The notes under the pieces were generated by a model, which was not told where the DNA came from, did no database searches, and saw only the letters and a program-made list of their open reading frames with translations. Of a stretch of DNA of 64,000 nucleotides, positions 1-9,996 are shown piece by piece. The translations under genes and the position numbers were made by a program. The DNA comes from Dermacentor variabilis (Eukaryota; Arthropoda; Arachnida; Ixodida; Ixodidae): positions 116,247,709 through 116,311,708 of the forward strand of contig NC_134572.1 in assembly GCF_050947875.1 (NCBI RefSeq). Reading direction: 5' to 3'. Numbering within the stretch: the first letter of the stretch is position 1; each line of letters starts with the position of its first letter.

Positions 1-290
1 GAGGTTTTTTGATTCTAAAATAAATGAGAGTCTTATATTGATAACGCTTTCATATGATTTTGCCAAACAGCTTGTGAGGGCTATGGTTCTGTAGCTGCTT
101 GCGGATGTTGGGGATTTACCGGCTTTTAGAAATGGAACTACTATTGCTTTTTTCCACTCTTCGGGCATTATACCAGATTCCCAGATTATGTCGAAAAATT
201 TAAGGAGAGCATCTACAGGTGCCTGAGATAGATGAGCCAGCATGGTGTAGTGAATACGGTTGTGACCTGGCGCTGTTGTTTTTCCTGCAG
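1..290 (-). mobile_element. Reverse transcriptase fragment of a non-LTR retrotransposon, cut by window edge
   Basis: Read on the minus strand, one open frame from about 287 down to 1 gives a reverse transcriptase palm segment: an APGHNRIHYTML stretch (cf. the usual PGPDGI motif), then EEWKKAIVVPFLKAGKSP and SYRTIALTSCLAKSYE, the pattern of I/Jockey-type LINEs. The fragment begins only about 35 nt inside the intron that follows canopy exon 3 and runs off the left edge. It belongs to a mobile element and not to the host gene. The clade is uncertain because the catalytic box is outside the window. Confidence 0.8.
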
Positions 291-324
291 AAAGAACAAA
301 AGTAAAATCAAGAGTGAAACTAAC

Positions 325-519
325 CAGTTGCTTAATCTTTCCGTTAGCAGTGGGATCAGCAACAACTTGGTAAGTGCTTAGCTTTTCAACATCCTTGCTG
401 AGGTTGACAAGGATGAGCTCTCCATTCTCCTTGTGTGTTGCCTGCGCATAATTGTCCATCTGGTTGCACACCTCATCAAGGACATCGTGCATGTGCGCCT
501 CAGAACCAGCATAGGGAAT
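325..519 (-). CDS. CNPY2: Canopy-family protein, exon 3 (CNPY2/seele type)
   Basis: This is the third coding exon, 195 nt and 65 codons, in phase with exon 2. It is preceded by TTCCAG (acceptor ending at 520) and followed by the donor GTTAGT at 324. It encodes IPYAGSEAHMHDVLDEVC followed by NQMDNYAQATHKENGEL, which matches the middle of canopy proteins, where a Y-A-x-SE motif precedes the helix with a conserved cysteine (here EVC). The exon ends at GKIKQL; the next family segment, with further cysteines and an acidic C-terminus ending in an ER-retention signal, must lie left of the window. No stop or frameshift is present, so the gene looks intact. The 8.5-kb intron to exon 2 is full of repeats. 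Confidence 0.9.
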
Positions 520-529
520 CTGGAATTAA

Positions 530-1202
530 AAAGAGCCCAAGTGGAACATGAAAAACAAGAAAGAAACAACAGTGCGAGATGATTGGCAGTATGTACAAGA
601 CATTGGAAAGTCAGCATGTGATACCTTTAAAGGGGCCCTGAACCGCTTTTTATCGAAGAGGAGAAATGCATTTCAAGTTAAAATAGGCTATTTCAGAAAT
701 ACTTTGCCATGAAAAGTACTCCAAAGCGCTCTGCTCAAGTGGAGTTATTGGCAATCAAACACGGCATTAGCAGTGCTCCTGCTCCTTTTTCAATGCCTCG
801 CACTGCGAAGGCTACAGCCAAGCGGATCACAGTTAAAATTTCATTTTGGAGGCTAACACAGAAACCACTACTTCTGATTTTGGCGTCTACGATGCACTAA
901 ATGTAAGCCAAGAGCAGTTGTCCTCACCGAGCCACAGTGCACTTCGCCACTGGACTCGTGGCAGCACACCGCAGCAGCCATGGTATCTATGCTATGTAGC
1001 AGACTGCAGCTACCAATAGCAGTGGTATACGGCCATCTGCTTTACTACGAAATAAAGTGTCCAGAAGAGATGGAGGAGCAGGATTCTGTTGAAAAGAGAG
1101 CGTTTCAGAGAAAGGTGACCTCACTTTCCACTTGCGAGCTCCACGCACAACAGCATAACTTGACTGAGATGTTGACATCAGCGTATGCTACCTGCAGACT
1201 AT
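530..1202. other. Canopy intron, no recognised feature
   Basis: This is intronic sequence upstream of exon 3. Short reading frames occur on both strands, but none resembles a protein I know and none has convincing splice context. Confidence 0.5.
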
Positions 1203-1750
1203 TGTTGAATTCCAATGGCGGAGTCGGAGCAGCCGACGGACTCCGCGAGCAAGCACTCGACTCTGGCGTAGAGCAACGCCTTCAGATCCGCGAGTGGAAC
1301 ACAGCCTGCGCCGCCGGAGCAAGGCGGAAGTGGAAGTTGTATCATCGAGTTACCAAGGACACCTTGCGTGTTGTCATTTCCTTTCGCTGTTTGCTCCCAG
1401 TACCGCCGCACCGGTCACTTCTCTTCAGCGCCGTTCACCTGTTGTTTTTTTAAAAGTGCGGAATAGATATCTTGCCAAGCGTGCAGCAGCTTTTGCTTCC
1501 TCATGAGTCGTGACCGGTGGCGCCTCCCAGCAGACAAACGTGGTAAAGGAAATACGTCACGCAGAGTTCTGGTCGACTCTGCCAATTTTGGCGAAGCATC
1601 TTTTTCTGCTCCACGGAGTGACTCCCGCTCAGAATCCCCTCCGACTCTCTCATTGGCACACCTTACTCCCGTCCTCACTCTGTCATTGGAACAAACTTGC
1701 TCCGAAATGAGCAGAAAAACTTGCTCCGACTCCGCCATTGGAATTCAACA
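1203..1750. mobile_element. 548-bp element with 29-bp perfect terminal inverted repeats
   Basis: Positions 1203-1231 (TGTTGAATTCCAATGGCGGA...) recur as an exact reverse complement at 1722-1750. The interior is GC-richer than the surrounding intron and has no intact transposase. Inside the right arm a shorter copy of the CATTGGAA...TTGCTCCG motif repeats near 1683-1705. The layout is that of a non-autonomous DNA transposon (MITE). I could not define a clean target-site duplication, and the superfamily is unknown. Confidence 0.7.
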
Positions 1751-3784
1751 TATGTTGGTTCATCTAGCCCGAGGGATGATTTAGCGACCCTTTAACACTT
1801 CAAACCGGCCATGTGGCCTAAGCAGGGCCTAGATGAGTCAGCAGGGCTTGTCACTCAGCCATACTACGCTGTATGCAACCTTTTCATATTGTGCTATTTC
1901 TCAAGTTCTAAAGCTTTGCAAATGCATTAAAAGAAGGCCTCGTGACAACTCATCAATAGCTTTCACTATCACAAGAGTAGTACTGGAAGTACTACTGAGA
2001 AAAACATTCTCTATGACACACACTTCAGTTGGATTCGATCAGAAGTGTGAGTCATGTGGAGCGCAACACTCTAGTAAGCAACTAAGCATTTTCATTATAT
2101 ATTAAGCATAGAACAAGAAACTAGGCAATTAGGGGGGAACTCATGGCCTAAGAAAAATATATTTGTAATAAAAATAGCTTTTTTGTAGAACTAAAAAAAT
2201 CCCAGTAAAAATCTAAAGAAACCATTACAGATGCCTTTCGAAGTGAAGCCTATGTACTGTACTGTACCATACTCTGTTTCTGCTTGTGTTTTTGCTTTCT
2301 TGTCTAGTTGCTGTTTTGCTCTTTGTGTGGCTATTGCACAGCTGGCCATCGCAGTCCAGTGCAGATGAGAGCGAGATGCGCAGCTGTGTATGACCATCAC
2401 AAACACAGGTCTCACTTTTGTTTTGTTCGCGCAGGTATCACTTTTTTTTTTGTTCATAGTAGGGTTACACACCATGCAAAGCCAGGCACGTCCTTTCTAT
2501 CACAGACCTGGGTCAATCCCAAAGGTGGTGCAATGTCACAGTGCCTCAATGCACTAGCTGCTTAAGGTAAGGACAGGGAAAAACTAGCACACACTCAATT
2601 TATAAGTAGTAAGTCATTGCTGGGCAATGTGATGCAATTCGCCAAGCATTTCAATATGCATGAGAAGAAGTAGCAAGGTTGTTATTCTTTTTTGCTGTAC
2701 ATGAATCTGGGGCCTAATTGGTAAAACATTGGCTACTGCATGTGGTTGTACTATGCCATGAAATGTACTAGATGCGTGTAAAACAGCAAATGATCTCAAG
2801 CAGTGGGATTCAAAGTGCCGATTCTGCTCGCAGCTATTGTCCTTCAAAATGTAGCATTGCTTTCTGGGGATAACTTTGCTCAATGAAGAGGCTGAGTCTT
2901 CCGTTTGTTTCTGCTGATGTGTTTGCACCTCTGCACTGTTTCTATAACCCATGACAACATACTCGGAATTCAGAATTACCATATACAGTGCAAATAAAGA
3001 ATAAAATCTACATTTGCAGGCCCCTTCAGAACGTAACGGCTACACACTAGTATATATCTGCCAGATTTAGAAACAATCTCTGAACTGCCACGGTCGAAGG
3101 CAAGTATGACTAGCACAGCAAGTCAATTCGTTTCACGTGTACTGCAGGAGGCTGTTTGATGATAATGGTATGTAAAAGCAATGTTGAAGCGATCCCAAGG
3201 GCATTAGACAAATTCCTGCATTGCACAAGCAGTTATGGCATGACAACTGTTCTAAAGTACCTTTCAGGCCCTATACACACAACTTGAGTCTTTGTCCTGT
3301 AATAGCATGCTCTTGTGACACGCTGAGCTTCTTGTTAAAGGTTTGAGTTACAGCCATCGAGTATGCTGCATGCAAGTTTTCTTTGGCACACACACAAAAA
3401 AAAAGATTAAAAGAATGAATGGTCTCTTTATTGTAAAGGCTGGAACTTTCGCCTACGTTTGAGAGCTAAGGGAATAGATGTATGAGAATGGGTGGAAAAG
3501 CAGTGATAAGCAGATGGCAATGGTCAGTCAGCTGCCTGCGTGGACCTCAGAGCATGAACAGCAGACCAGACTTGTGAGCGAAGGCCAGAAGCAACTCAGA
3601 CAAAGCCAGCTTTTCATGCGACAGCATAGTGTTACTGCATGTGGAAGCAAATGCTTTCAATGCACAAGCAAAGAAATCGTAATTTATGGCTAGGGTTCCA
3701 CGTTTTTGAATTATTCCAGTAAAATCGTAAAGGCACTCATAAATAAAACAAATTAGTCATTCAAATTTACTCAAAAATCTGATT
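1751..3784. other. Canopy intron, no recognised feature
   Basis: AT-rich intronic sequence. A 122-codon open stretch on the minus strand (2982-2614) has no similarity that I recognise and is treated as chance. Confidence 0.5.
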
Positions 3785-3789
3785 TCCAG

Positions 3790-4660
3790 GGCCCTCAGAT
3801 GCTATCAATTGACTGCACTGTACTGTGACAACATTTACAGCTTGAGTACGCGTCTCCCATTTGGTCCCCACACCAGCATTCTCCAATTGAGGCGTTGGAA
3901 ATCATTTAGAAGAGGGCAAGTCGTTTCATTACTCATAATTACAGCGCCCAGTCTAGCATTACGCAGATCAAAGCCAAACTATTGTTACAGTCAAGGGTAC
4001 TTGCCGTGATATTGCATTGCTGTCATTATTCCATAAATTCATTCCCTATGACGGATTATCCCTACCACGCTTGAAACACCATGTCTTCACATCACACAGA
4101 TTGCACAATAATTTCAGCTATGCCTGCATATATGGAGTGACACAAGCATATAACTTTTCACTACTGCCTCACGCTATCCGTCTCTGGAACAGCCTTCCAG
4201 ATAGCATTGCTTCACTCAGAGATCATGATGCTTCTTGCAGTAATTTTTTCAAACATTTTTCTCCACACTGTGTGTAGGGTTGAGTTGAACTACGTATCCG
4301 AATCCCACTACGTTTACGTTTTCAATGTATTGGCACGCGTTATGTCGTGTTTTTTTTTACATTACGCTGTGTATAATGTCGCAATGCAAAGTATCTTGCT
4401 GCTTTTATGTAATACTTCTTGCTGTTCTTATGCAATGCCTGTCTGTTCATTCCTTTTTCTTTTTTTCTTTGTTTCTGACATCTTTCTGTACGTATGTAAA
4501 TTTCATCATTTTGTGCGAATGTTTGAATCCGTTTATGCATCGATATCTTTTTACTGATTGCATCTTGCGATAAACTGTACCATATTCCCCCGTCACACTA
4601 TGCCTCTTCGTAGGCCTGCGAGGTCTTTCTAAATAAAATAAAAATAAAAAGTAAAAAGCT
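3790..4660 (+). mobile_element. 3' end of a CR1/Jockey-like LINE
   Basis: The translation is broken by frameshifts but keeps the typical C-terminal landmarks of CR1/Jockey-type polymerases: KRASRFITHNYSAQSSIT in one frame (about 3905-3965), then FHKFIPYDGLSLP and LLPHAIRLWNSLPDSI in another (4017-4277). About 380 bp of T-rich 3' UTR follows and ends in an AAATAAAATAAAAATAAAAA tail at about 4630-4655, as expected for a 5'-truncated LINE insertion. It lies antisense within the canopy intron. Confidence 0.75.
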
Positions 4661-4679
4661 GAAGGCATTGTCATGATGA

Positions 4680-5121
4680 CATGCTCATAAAGCTGAGGTG
4701 CCTACAGAAAAATTCAAACAAACTGCTATCAATAAGGAACTAACAGCAGAGTCTGTTCTTTTGTCTGACGTGTACTCTGCTTTTCCCGAGCTCCTGGAGG
4801 CACTGCTAAGCTGATGGAATGACAGATACATCACAAATTTAGGTGCAGATGTCAACTCCATGCTCGACATTGTAGGCAATTGGAAATGATGTGAAGCAAA
4901 TAACAGCTACAGGGAACAATACATTGCTGTAGAAGAAAAGTGGAGTCATAACATGAGGCAAAACGTTCGTTACAATTTGAACCCCAATGGGTCATTATGG
5001 AACAGCCAGCAGGCCCATTCTCAGATCGTGAAACTGAACTCGAAGGTGGAACTGCACATACCAGCATGCATGAGCAGTTTTCTGCCGTTCTACCACTTGG
5101 ATACAACAATGGCTAGATGGT
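4680..5121 (+). pseudogene. Degenerate unrecognised coding segment (about 145 codons, two stops)
   Basis: A single plus-strand frame runs from the end of the LINE tail to the TAA at 5120-5122. It is interrupted only by TGA at about 4811 and about 4887. The translation looks like real protein: KFKQTAINKELTAESVLLSD, later YREQYIAVEEKWSHNM, and KVELHIPACMSSFLPFYH. A donor-like ATG|GTAAGG sits at the 3' end and a CCTACAG acceptor-like site at about 4707, so this could be a dead exon or retrocopy. I do not recognise the family and assign no function. Chance alone is unlikely to give this codon pattern, but it is not proven. Confidence 0.35.
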
Positions 5122-5122
5122 A

Positions 5123-7184
5123 AGGCAGTTTTCTCAGAATATGAAGTGTACGCTGTTGAAGTAATCAACTTCCCCGTGGATTTCTGGAGGACGTGCATGC
5201 CTCAAACTAACAGCCTTTTACATGCTGCACAAAATCTACTGGCTTTTCCTGTATTCAGGACAAACATTGAAAGGGTGCTTTTGATGCTTCATTGCTTAAA
5301 TCAGAAAGAGTGCACCACAACACATATTCGAACACTGATAACAATGCGTGTGTACATTACTGTAAATTTGAATGGTGATAAATCCTTCTGTTATTGCAAA
5401 TGCTACTGTAAATAAAAATGTTCCTGTGGCTACACTGCCTTGTTCTTTTATCAGTCAAGGCTATTTTTGAATTATGGTGAAACTGAAAGGCAAATAAGGG
5501 TAAAAAGTATGGAAAACCTCGAACATTGTTGCGTCACAAAAGGAAGCTCCGATTACCTAAGCTGCAATTCTTAAGGAACAAAATTAACTCAGGAAATGCA
5601 GAACTTTAGTTATGGCATAGCAAAGCCCTTAATTACTAGAGGCCGGGAGTTTCGGCACTAAAATATGCTGTTTTAGGCACCTATAACAGGCACTAACGCT
5701 GTCATTTAAGGCATGTATAGGCTAAATTATTAAGTTCCACTGTGTATCTGAAGATAAATTATGATTTTCTAACCAACACCAACAAAATGAAGTAAGTTGA
5801 GTACAGTTAAGATTTATTTGAAATCTAGAGTGGCCAGACACCACAAGAAAAGTTTGTAAGGGTGAAGGTATGAGTGAGTTGGTGTTCCATGACGTGTTCT
5901 CACATTAGCGCAACTCAAAATTAGTGAAGGAAACAAGGCACATAAAAAAAAACACACATAAGAAAAAACATGCAGCAGAATCCATCCTACGATGACTGCT
6001 GATGGTAATGCAGTAGCATTGAAAAAATATTGTGACAATGTATTGCCACCATCGAAACGAGTTATGCATTAGGCGTGTACTGCAATGGGACTTCTCTTTG
6101 GCACTTCCTTAAGAACAAGGCACTACTAGATCTAGTGGCGCCATCGCGAAGGCTGCGCGTGGCCTCCGAAATGCATGGCACGCTGGTGTGTGCAAACGCT
6201 GAGAAACACATCATGTGGCAACCGGGCTCCTCTCTTGCACTTTTGTTTTTGGACTCACTACGCCATCTAGTGGCACTACAGAGAAGTCCACACATGGCCT
6301 CCGAGCCAAGTAGCATTGCACACCAGTGCCTGCGAACGTTGAGAATTGTTCCCTTGCTTGCCGCGCACTCGGTAGCATATACCCAGCGCATCCCTGGCAC
6401 AGCTCTCTAAAGCATAGGCGTGAAAGGTGAACCTTGAAAAGCGGCCCACAAATGCATTTGTGTCACAGCCTGCTAACACGTCAGGTTGCTGTCCTTGAGG
6501 AACCCTTATGACAGGTTTGATTCCGCTCAGCATCGGAGAAATTTAAGGGATCTTTTTTATCATTGTACAGGCGGCACATTCCCAGTGGCACATATCTAGT
6601 TACTGAAGTTTGTGGCAACGAGGTTCATTTAAAACCACCACAGACCGCGTGGACCCACTGCTCCAAGTCAGCATCAAAGAGTTCCGTCAAACAGCAGTGC
6701 CTACCCAGTACCCTCTTTGGTGTGAACAAGGTTCGTTGGAGAGCAGCATGTATATACACATTGTCACATACTCAGTGATCCAAGTTGGCCCAATGGTTGG
6801 TTTCGAAACCTGTTCCTTCTGCACAGCAGCTCAATGTGCTAACTATTCAACCACAGACTGCCAAGTGATCCAGGTAGGCAGAAAAATGTTAAGATACAAA
6901 CATAGATAGATAGCCCCCGGGAAGTGCATGGAGTACCCAAAGAATGCTAACATATTAAAACAGGAAACCTGTCTGTGTTTTTCTTATGCGCTTTCTTTTT
7001 CCATGTGTTTTGTATCCTTCACTTATTCCAAGTTGCGCTAATTCAAGAGTGAGAAAAGTGGTAAAAACAGTGACAAAGAATCATCATCTCAAGATTTTTA
7101 GGTTTCACGTTGCCACTTTGCCTGTTTTCACTGAGTATATTAGTTTGTATGGAGAAAAGGAGTACATTCAACATATACCAAAGT
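5123..7184. other. Canopy intron; two-unit diverged tandem repeat near 6.1-6.4 kb
   Basis: Mostly featureless AT-rich intron. At about 6122-6240 and 6253-6370 two diverged units of about 130 bp follow one another; both contain CGCCATC...GTGGC, TGGCCTCCGA and a GCAAACGCTGAGAA / GCGAACGTTGAGAA block. No protein-coding signal is supported. Confidence 0.4.
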
Positions 7185-7191
7185 TAGTGGC

Positions 7192-7269
7192 ACTGGCATA
7201 GCCAGGGGGTGGGGCACATCGTGCCCGTCTCCCCCTCCCACCAAAAAAATTTCTGGCTACGCCACTGGT
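7192..7269. mobile_element. Very short CACTGGCATAGCC...GGCTACGCCACTG element
   Basis: A 78-bp unit whose ends are inverted copies of each other (TGGCATAGCCAGG and CTGGCTACGCCA), with a G/C-run centre. TTAGTGGCAC before it and TTAGCGGCAC after it look like a diverged target duplication. The ends match the larger CAGTGGCGTAGC elements near 42.6, 59.4 and 61.3 kb. Confidence 0.5.
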
Positions 7270-7690
7270 TAGCGGCACATACTTGTACTTTGCAACGTTC
7301 AATGCTCCAACACCCTCTGGATTTACAAAACTTTCACCAGTCAGAACCTTTCACAGTTCTTACAGTAGTGAAAGTGTGGAATTTTTGTCAAACGCAAACT
7401 GAAGTTTTGAATTAACTCTCAGCAATGGTTCATCATGAAAGGTGGCGAACCTTTCCTGAACACTGAATATCAGCCTCACATTTTTGGTCAGAATTGCTCG
7501 TAAGCATTCAAGTTTCTAGATGATGTCGGCTAAAATTGTGAGTTGAGCACATGCGTGTCATCAGGCACAGCAGTTTGAGTCCTAACAGTGGTACTCGCAC
7601 CGGCAGAAAAGCCCTTAATAACAGCTTTTACACTGGCAAAGTATTTGCTTAATAATTGACTGCTCTCAGCCAAGTTCCCAGGTGGATGAT
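7270..7690. other. Canopy intron, nothing recognised
   Basis: No repeat end, coding frame or structural signal could be supported in this stretch. Confidence 0.4.
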
Positions 7691-7841
7691 AAAAAAAAAA
7701 ATTTAATTATGGGGTTTTACGTGCGAAAACCACTTTCTGATGAGGCATGCCATAGTGGGGACTCAAAATTTTTACCATCTGGGGTTCTTTAACGTGTACC
7801 TAAAGCTAAGTACAAAAGTGTTTTTGCATTTTGCCCCCACT
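7691..7841 (-). mobile_element. Tick SINE body (Ruka-like), minus strand, tRNA head missing
   Basis: The reverse complement carries the diagnostic body blocks ACGTTAAAGAACCCC, the GTGCCTCAT-like block and AAAACCCCA, followed by a poly-A tail (seen here as A11 at the left). The same blocks are in the complete copy at 39274-39510. The 5' tRNA-like head is absent, so this is a truncated insertion in the canopy intron. Confidence 0.75.
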
Positions 7842-8208
7842 GAAATAGCATTATAAACAAGATGAGGCAAGGGAAAAGATGAAAAAAGGAATTTTTATAC
7901 CCTGAAGATCCAATGTACGCAGAAACATCGAAATCAGCATTTATAGGCACCATATATATATCGTAGCACTAATATGTTTCTAGACCCATAGTGTGTTCTC
8001 ACATATTGAATAGGCACGATAATTAAGGATGTAAGAGAAAAATAGGTATTGTGCCTAAAGTTGCAGTCTCAGAAAATTTCTGTACAAAGATGTTCTCTCA
8101 GAGTGTATAAGTATGTCTCACGGCTATTCCACATTCTTTAATGGAAAGTTCACAATTCCACCGACATAACAAGTCATGCTATTTTGTGCCACAATTTGTT
8201 TATAAAGC
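7842..8208. other. Canopy intron, nothing recognised
   Basis: AT-rich sequence without identifiable repeats or coding potential. Confidence 0.4.
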
Positions 8209-8818
8209 CATAGAGTTTCGTATAATAATTACTTGAGGGAACTCTGGCACTAATGCCTATGGGAGCAATTGAGGCCAGCGTGGAAATTACGGGAAGTAGA
8301 TACATAGATTTGCCTAAACTTCGTCCTTCTAACTTTAGACGGTTGCATGACATTTTAAACTTACAATATTCAACAAAGCACTGCGTAATAAATGAGTAAT
8401 TAAACATTGCTGAATTTGCCCGAAGGCAGGATTCGAACACAGGATCTCTAGCACAGAAGCCCGATATTGCAACCCTTACGCCTGCACCGACAATAGCCAT
8501 TGAACACCCTTATAAATTTCTCAGGGGAAGTCAGCGCGTTCAGACAGTTGGTGCGTTTCGATTTGGCCACCTTGACAGGCTGAACCACTGCAATTATTAG
8601 TGAATGTGTGTGTTTGCAGAAACTTCTACACTTAGAAATGATTGCTCTGAAATTTCGGACAATGAAGGCAGATAAAGCGTATTAAGCGAAGTTGCAAGGA
8701 CGTCTGGAGCCACAAGCACAAAGATCATACCAATGCATGTACTTCCCATCATTCCGATGGTGGCTGAACAATCGCAGCGCCAGAGTTCTCTCTGGTAATT
8801 ATTGTAGGGAGCTCTATA
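8209..8818 (-). mobile_element. Fold-back element copy A with tRNA-like core
   Basis: The left arm starts CATAGAGTTTCGTATAATAA and the right arm, reverse-complemented, starts TATAGAGCTCCCTACAATAA. Both continue with TTAC, GAGGGAACTCTGGC-type blocks and later a GGGAAGTA-CAT block, so the arms are about 120 bp. Between them, on the minus strand, lies a tRNA-like module with a pol III B box (GTTCGAATCC). The copy is diverged, its last base is changed (CTCTATA), and no clear target duplication remains. It lies in the canopy intron. Two relatives occur at 40085 and 62917. Confidence 0.75.
8424..8500 (-). other. tRNA-like pol III module inside fold-back copy A
   Basis: On the minus strand GCAGGCGTAAGGGTT (A-box-like) is followed about 35 nt later by TGTTCGAATCC (good B box). 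The T-arm stem does not pair, so this is a degenerate tRNA-derived promoter module and not a functional tRNA gene. Confidence 0.55.
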
Positions 8819-9027
8819 AATGAAACAAATCCTGATGGAAAACAATTTCCATCAACTTGCGTCTTGAAAATATTGATCAGCCAAAAGCCCGTGCTAGAAA
8901 GTTACATCATTCATTTAACTGCCTGTTTAAAGAACAACGTATATAAAAAAAAGAACACAATCTTACATACGTTTCAAAGCTAACGCAGTTGGATTCGTTA
9001 ATGCACAATGAGCGTAAAAGCACGTAC

Positions 9028-9143
9028 CGATTTTTGCTTCTGAGTTCCATCGGCTTGCAGCCTAAAGCTTCCGACAGGTATCTTCTTTTTGGGGTCAACT
9101 TTTGCGATAGCTTCAACGGACTCTTTCACTAATGCTTTGCACA
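9028..9143 (-). CDS. CNPY2: Canopy-family protein, exon 2
   Basis: This 116-nt exon is bounded by TTTCAG (acceptor ending at 9144) and the donor GTACGT starting at 9027. Joined to exon 1 it completes the split valine codon and gives KCQVCKALVKESVEAIAKVD then PKKKIPVGSFRLQADG. The Cys-x-x-Cys pair and the K-V-D-P-K-K...VGSFR pattern are hallmarks of the DUF3456/canopy saposin-like domain, which folds with conserved disulfides in the endoplasmic reticulum. The frame continues without interruption into exon 3, which supports the whole model. Confidence 0.92.
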
Positions 9144-9425
9144 CTGAAATCACAAGACAAGAGCAATAAGTGAAACCACGAGAAAAACCGTTAATTAACT
9201 TGAAAAAGAAATACAGTGGGGAAGAAACATTAAATCTTCGTTTCTTATTTTAAATAAGACCCGCGCGTTGTAACTGAAGAAAGGCGCCCGTGCGAGCGCC
9301 AAGACGTGCTTGCAGCTCGGGAGACTGCATAACGGATTAACTTTTGTTTACTGGGAGCAGGTAGTGTCCTGCACAGCCCGTCAGTGCGGCTTAGGAACAT
9401 TCGTTCATTCATCCGGTGAGCTCAC

Positions 9426-9525
9426 CTTGACACTTCAGCTCCTGCACAGTCGGCTCACATAATGCTATGCAGCAAAATGTACCGATAACAAGAATTTGTA
9501 AGGAGATGACATTGATGCACCGCAT
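9426..9525 (-). CDS. CNPY2: Canopy-family protein, exon 1 with signal peptide
   Basis: The ATG at 9525-9523 opens a 33-codon exon ending at the donor GTGAGC (9425). It encodes a hydrophobic signal peptide (MRCINVISLQILVIGTFCC, then IALC before EPTVQ) followed by the first cysteine of the mature protein. The frame is open further upstream, but the upstream methionine at 9720 would bury the signal peptide, so I prefer this start. Canopy proteins are soluble ER proteins that act in folding and trafficking of receptors; CNPY2/seele forms are the closest by pattern. The exons here give 137 residues of an expected 180-190. The gene reads away from the HIG1 gene, whose 5' UTR exon ends at 9996. I am confident of the family, less so of the exact paralogue. 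Confidence 0.9.
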
Positions 9526-9900
9526 TTGGAGGCTAACTTTAAGCGAGCGTAGCCAACGGGGTAAAAAAACACGAAAGTGCTTAGTACGCTTATTACACGT
9601 GTACTTTGCGCAGCCAATCGCGCCAACCACTTTGCCGGCGACGGCAAAATAAACAGACGAAAGAAAGTGACGCAAATGTCGGAGGCGCCACCTGGCAGTC
9701 GCGTTGGTCATTTTACACATAGAGAAACTCTATGATTTTACAGGCACGACTAAATTGTAAAATACGAATCACAGGCGCAATTAAAAATTTTAATTGGAGC
9801 TGCGATAATTTTTTGGCAGAATGCTTGCTCTTTCCATTCTTTTAATTATTTCAATCGTTGTCCTTTGACGCTAGACTGACGTTGCATGTGACGCCTTGGG
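9526..9900. promoter_or_regulatory. Shared upstream region of the divergent canopy and HIG1 genes
   Basis: The two genes point away from each other, with fewer than 480 bp between the canopy start codon and the first HIG1 donor. This suggests a bidirectional promoter. The segment is GC-richer than the neighbouring introns, includes GGCGCCACCTGGCAG at about 9686-9700, and has no clear TATA box. Transcription start sites are not determined. Confidence 0.45.
9719..9735. repeat. Short palindrome matching the joined ends of the fold-back family
   Basis: The sequence CATAGAGAAACTCTATG equals the first 7 bases and last 10 bases of the fold-back elements (CATAGAG... and ...AAACTCTATG) placed end to end. 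It may be an extreme deletion relic of such an insertion, or coincidence. Confidence 0.3.
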
Positions 9901-9996
9901 CTGGTGGTGACGGACTGGCCCACTCTTGCCCCAACGTCGTGCAAGGGCGCCGATGAAGCCCTTGGCGGCCTGAATTACAGCTCAGTTGTCAAGCCG
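9900..9996 (+). other. HIGD1: HIG1 gene, probable 5' UTR exon
   Basis: A strong donor, CCG|GTAAGTGC, ends a GC-rich segment at 9996 on the plus strand. The coding exon at 14677 begins 6 nt after its acceptor, so an upstream non-coding exon is required, and this is the best candidate. A short upstream frame (ATG at about 9953, six codons) lies within it. The 5' limit is a guess. Confidence 0.5.

Noticed and set aside
9409..9720. Canopy start at the upstream methionine (9720)
   Set aside because: It would place about 65 residues before the hydrophobic signal sequence; the ATG at 9525 gives a normal signal peptide.
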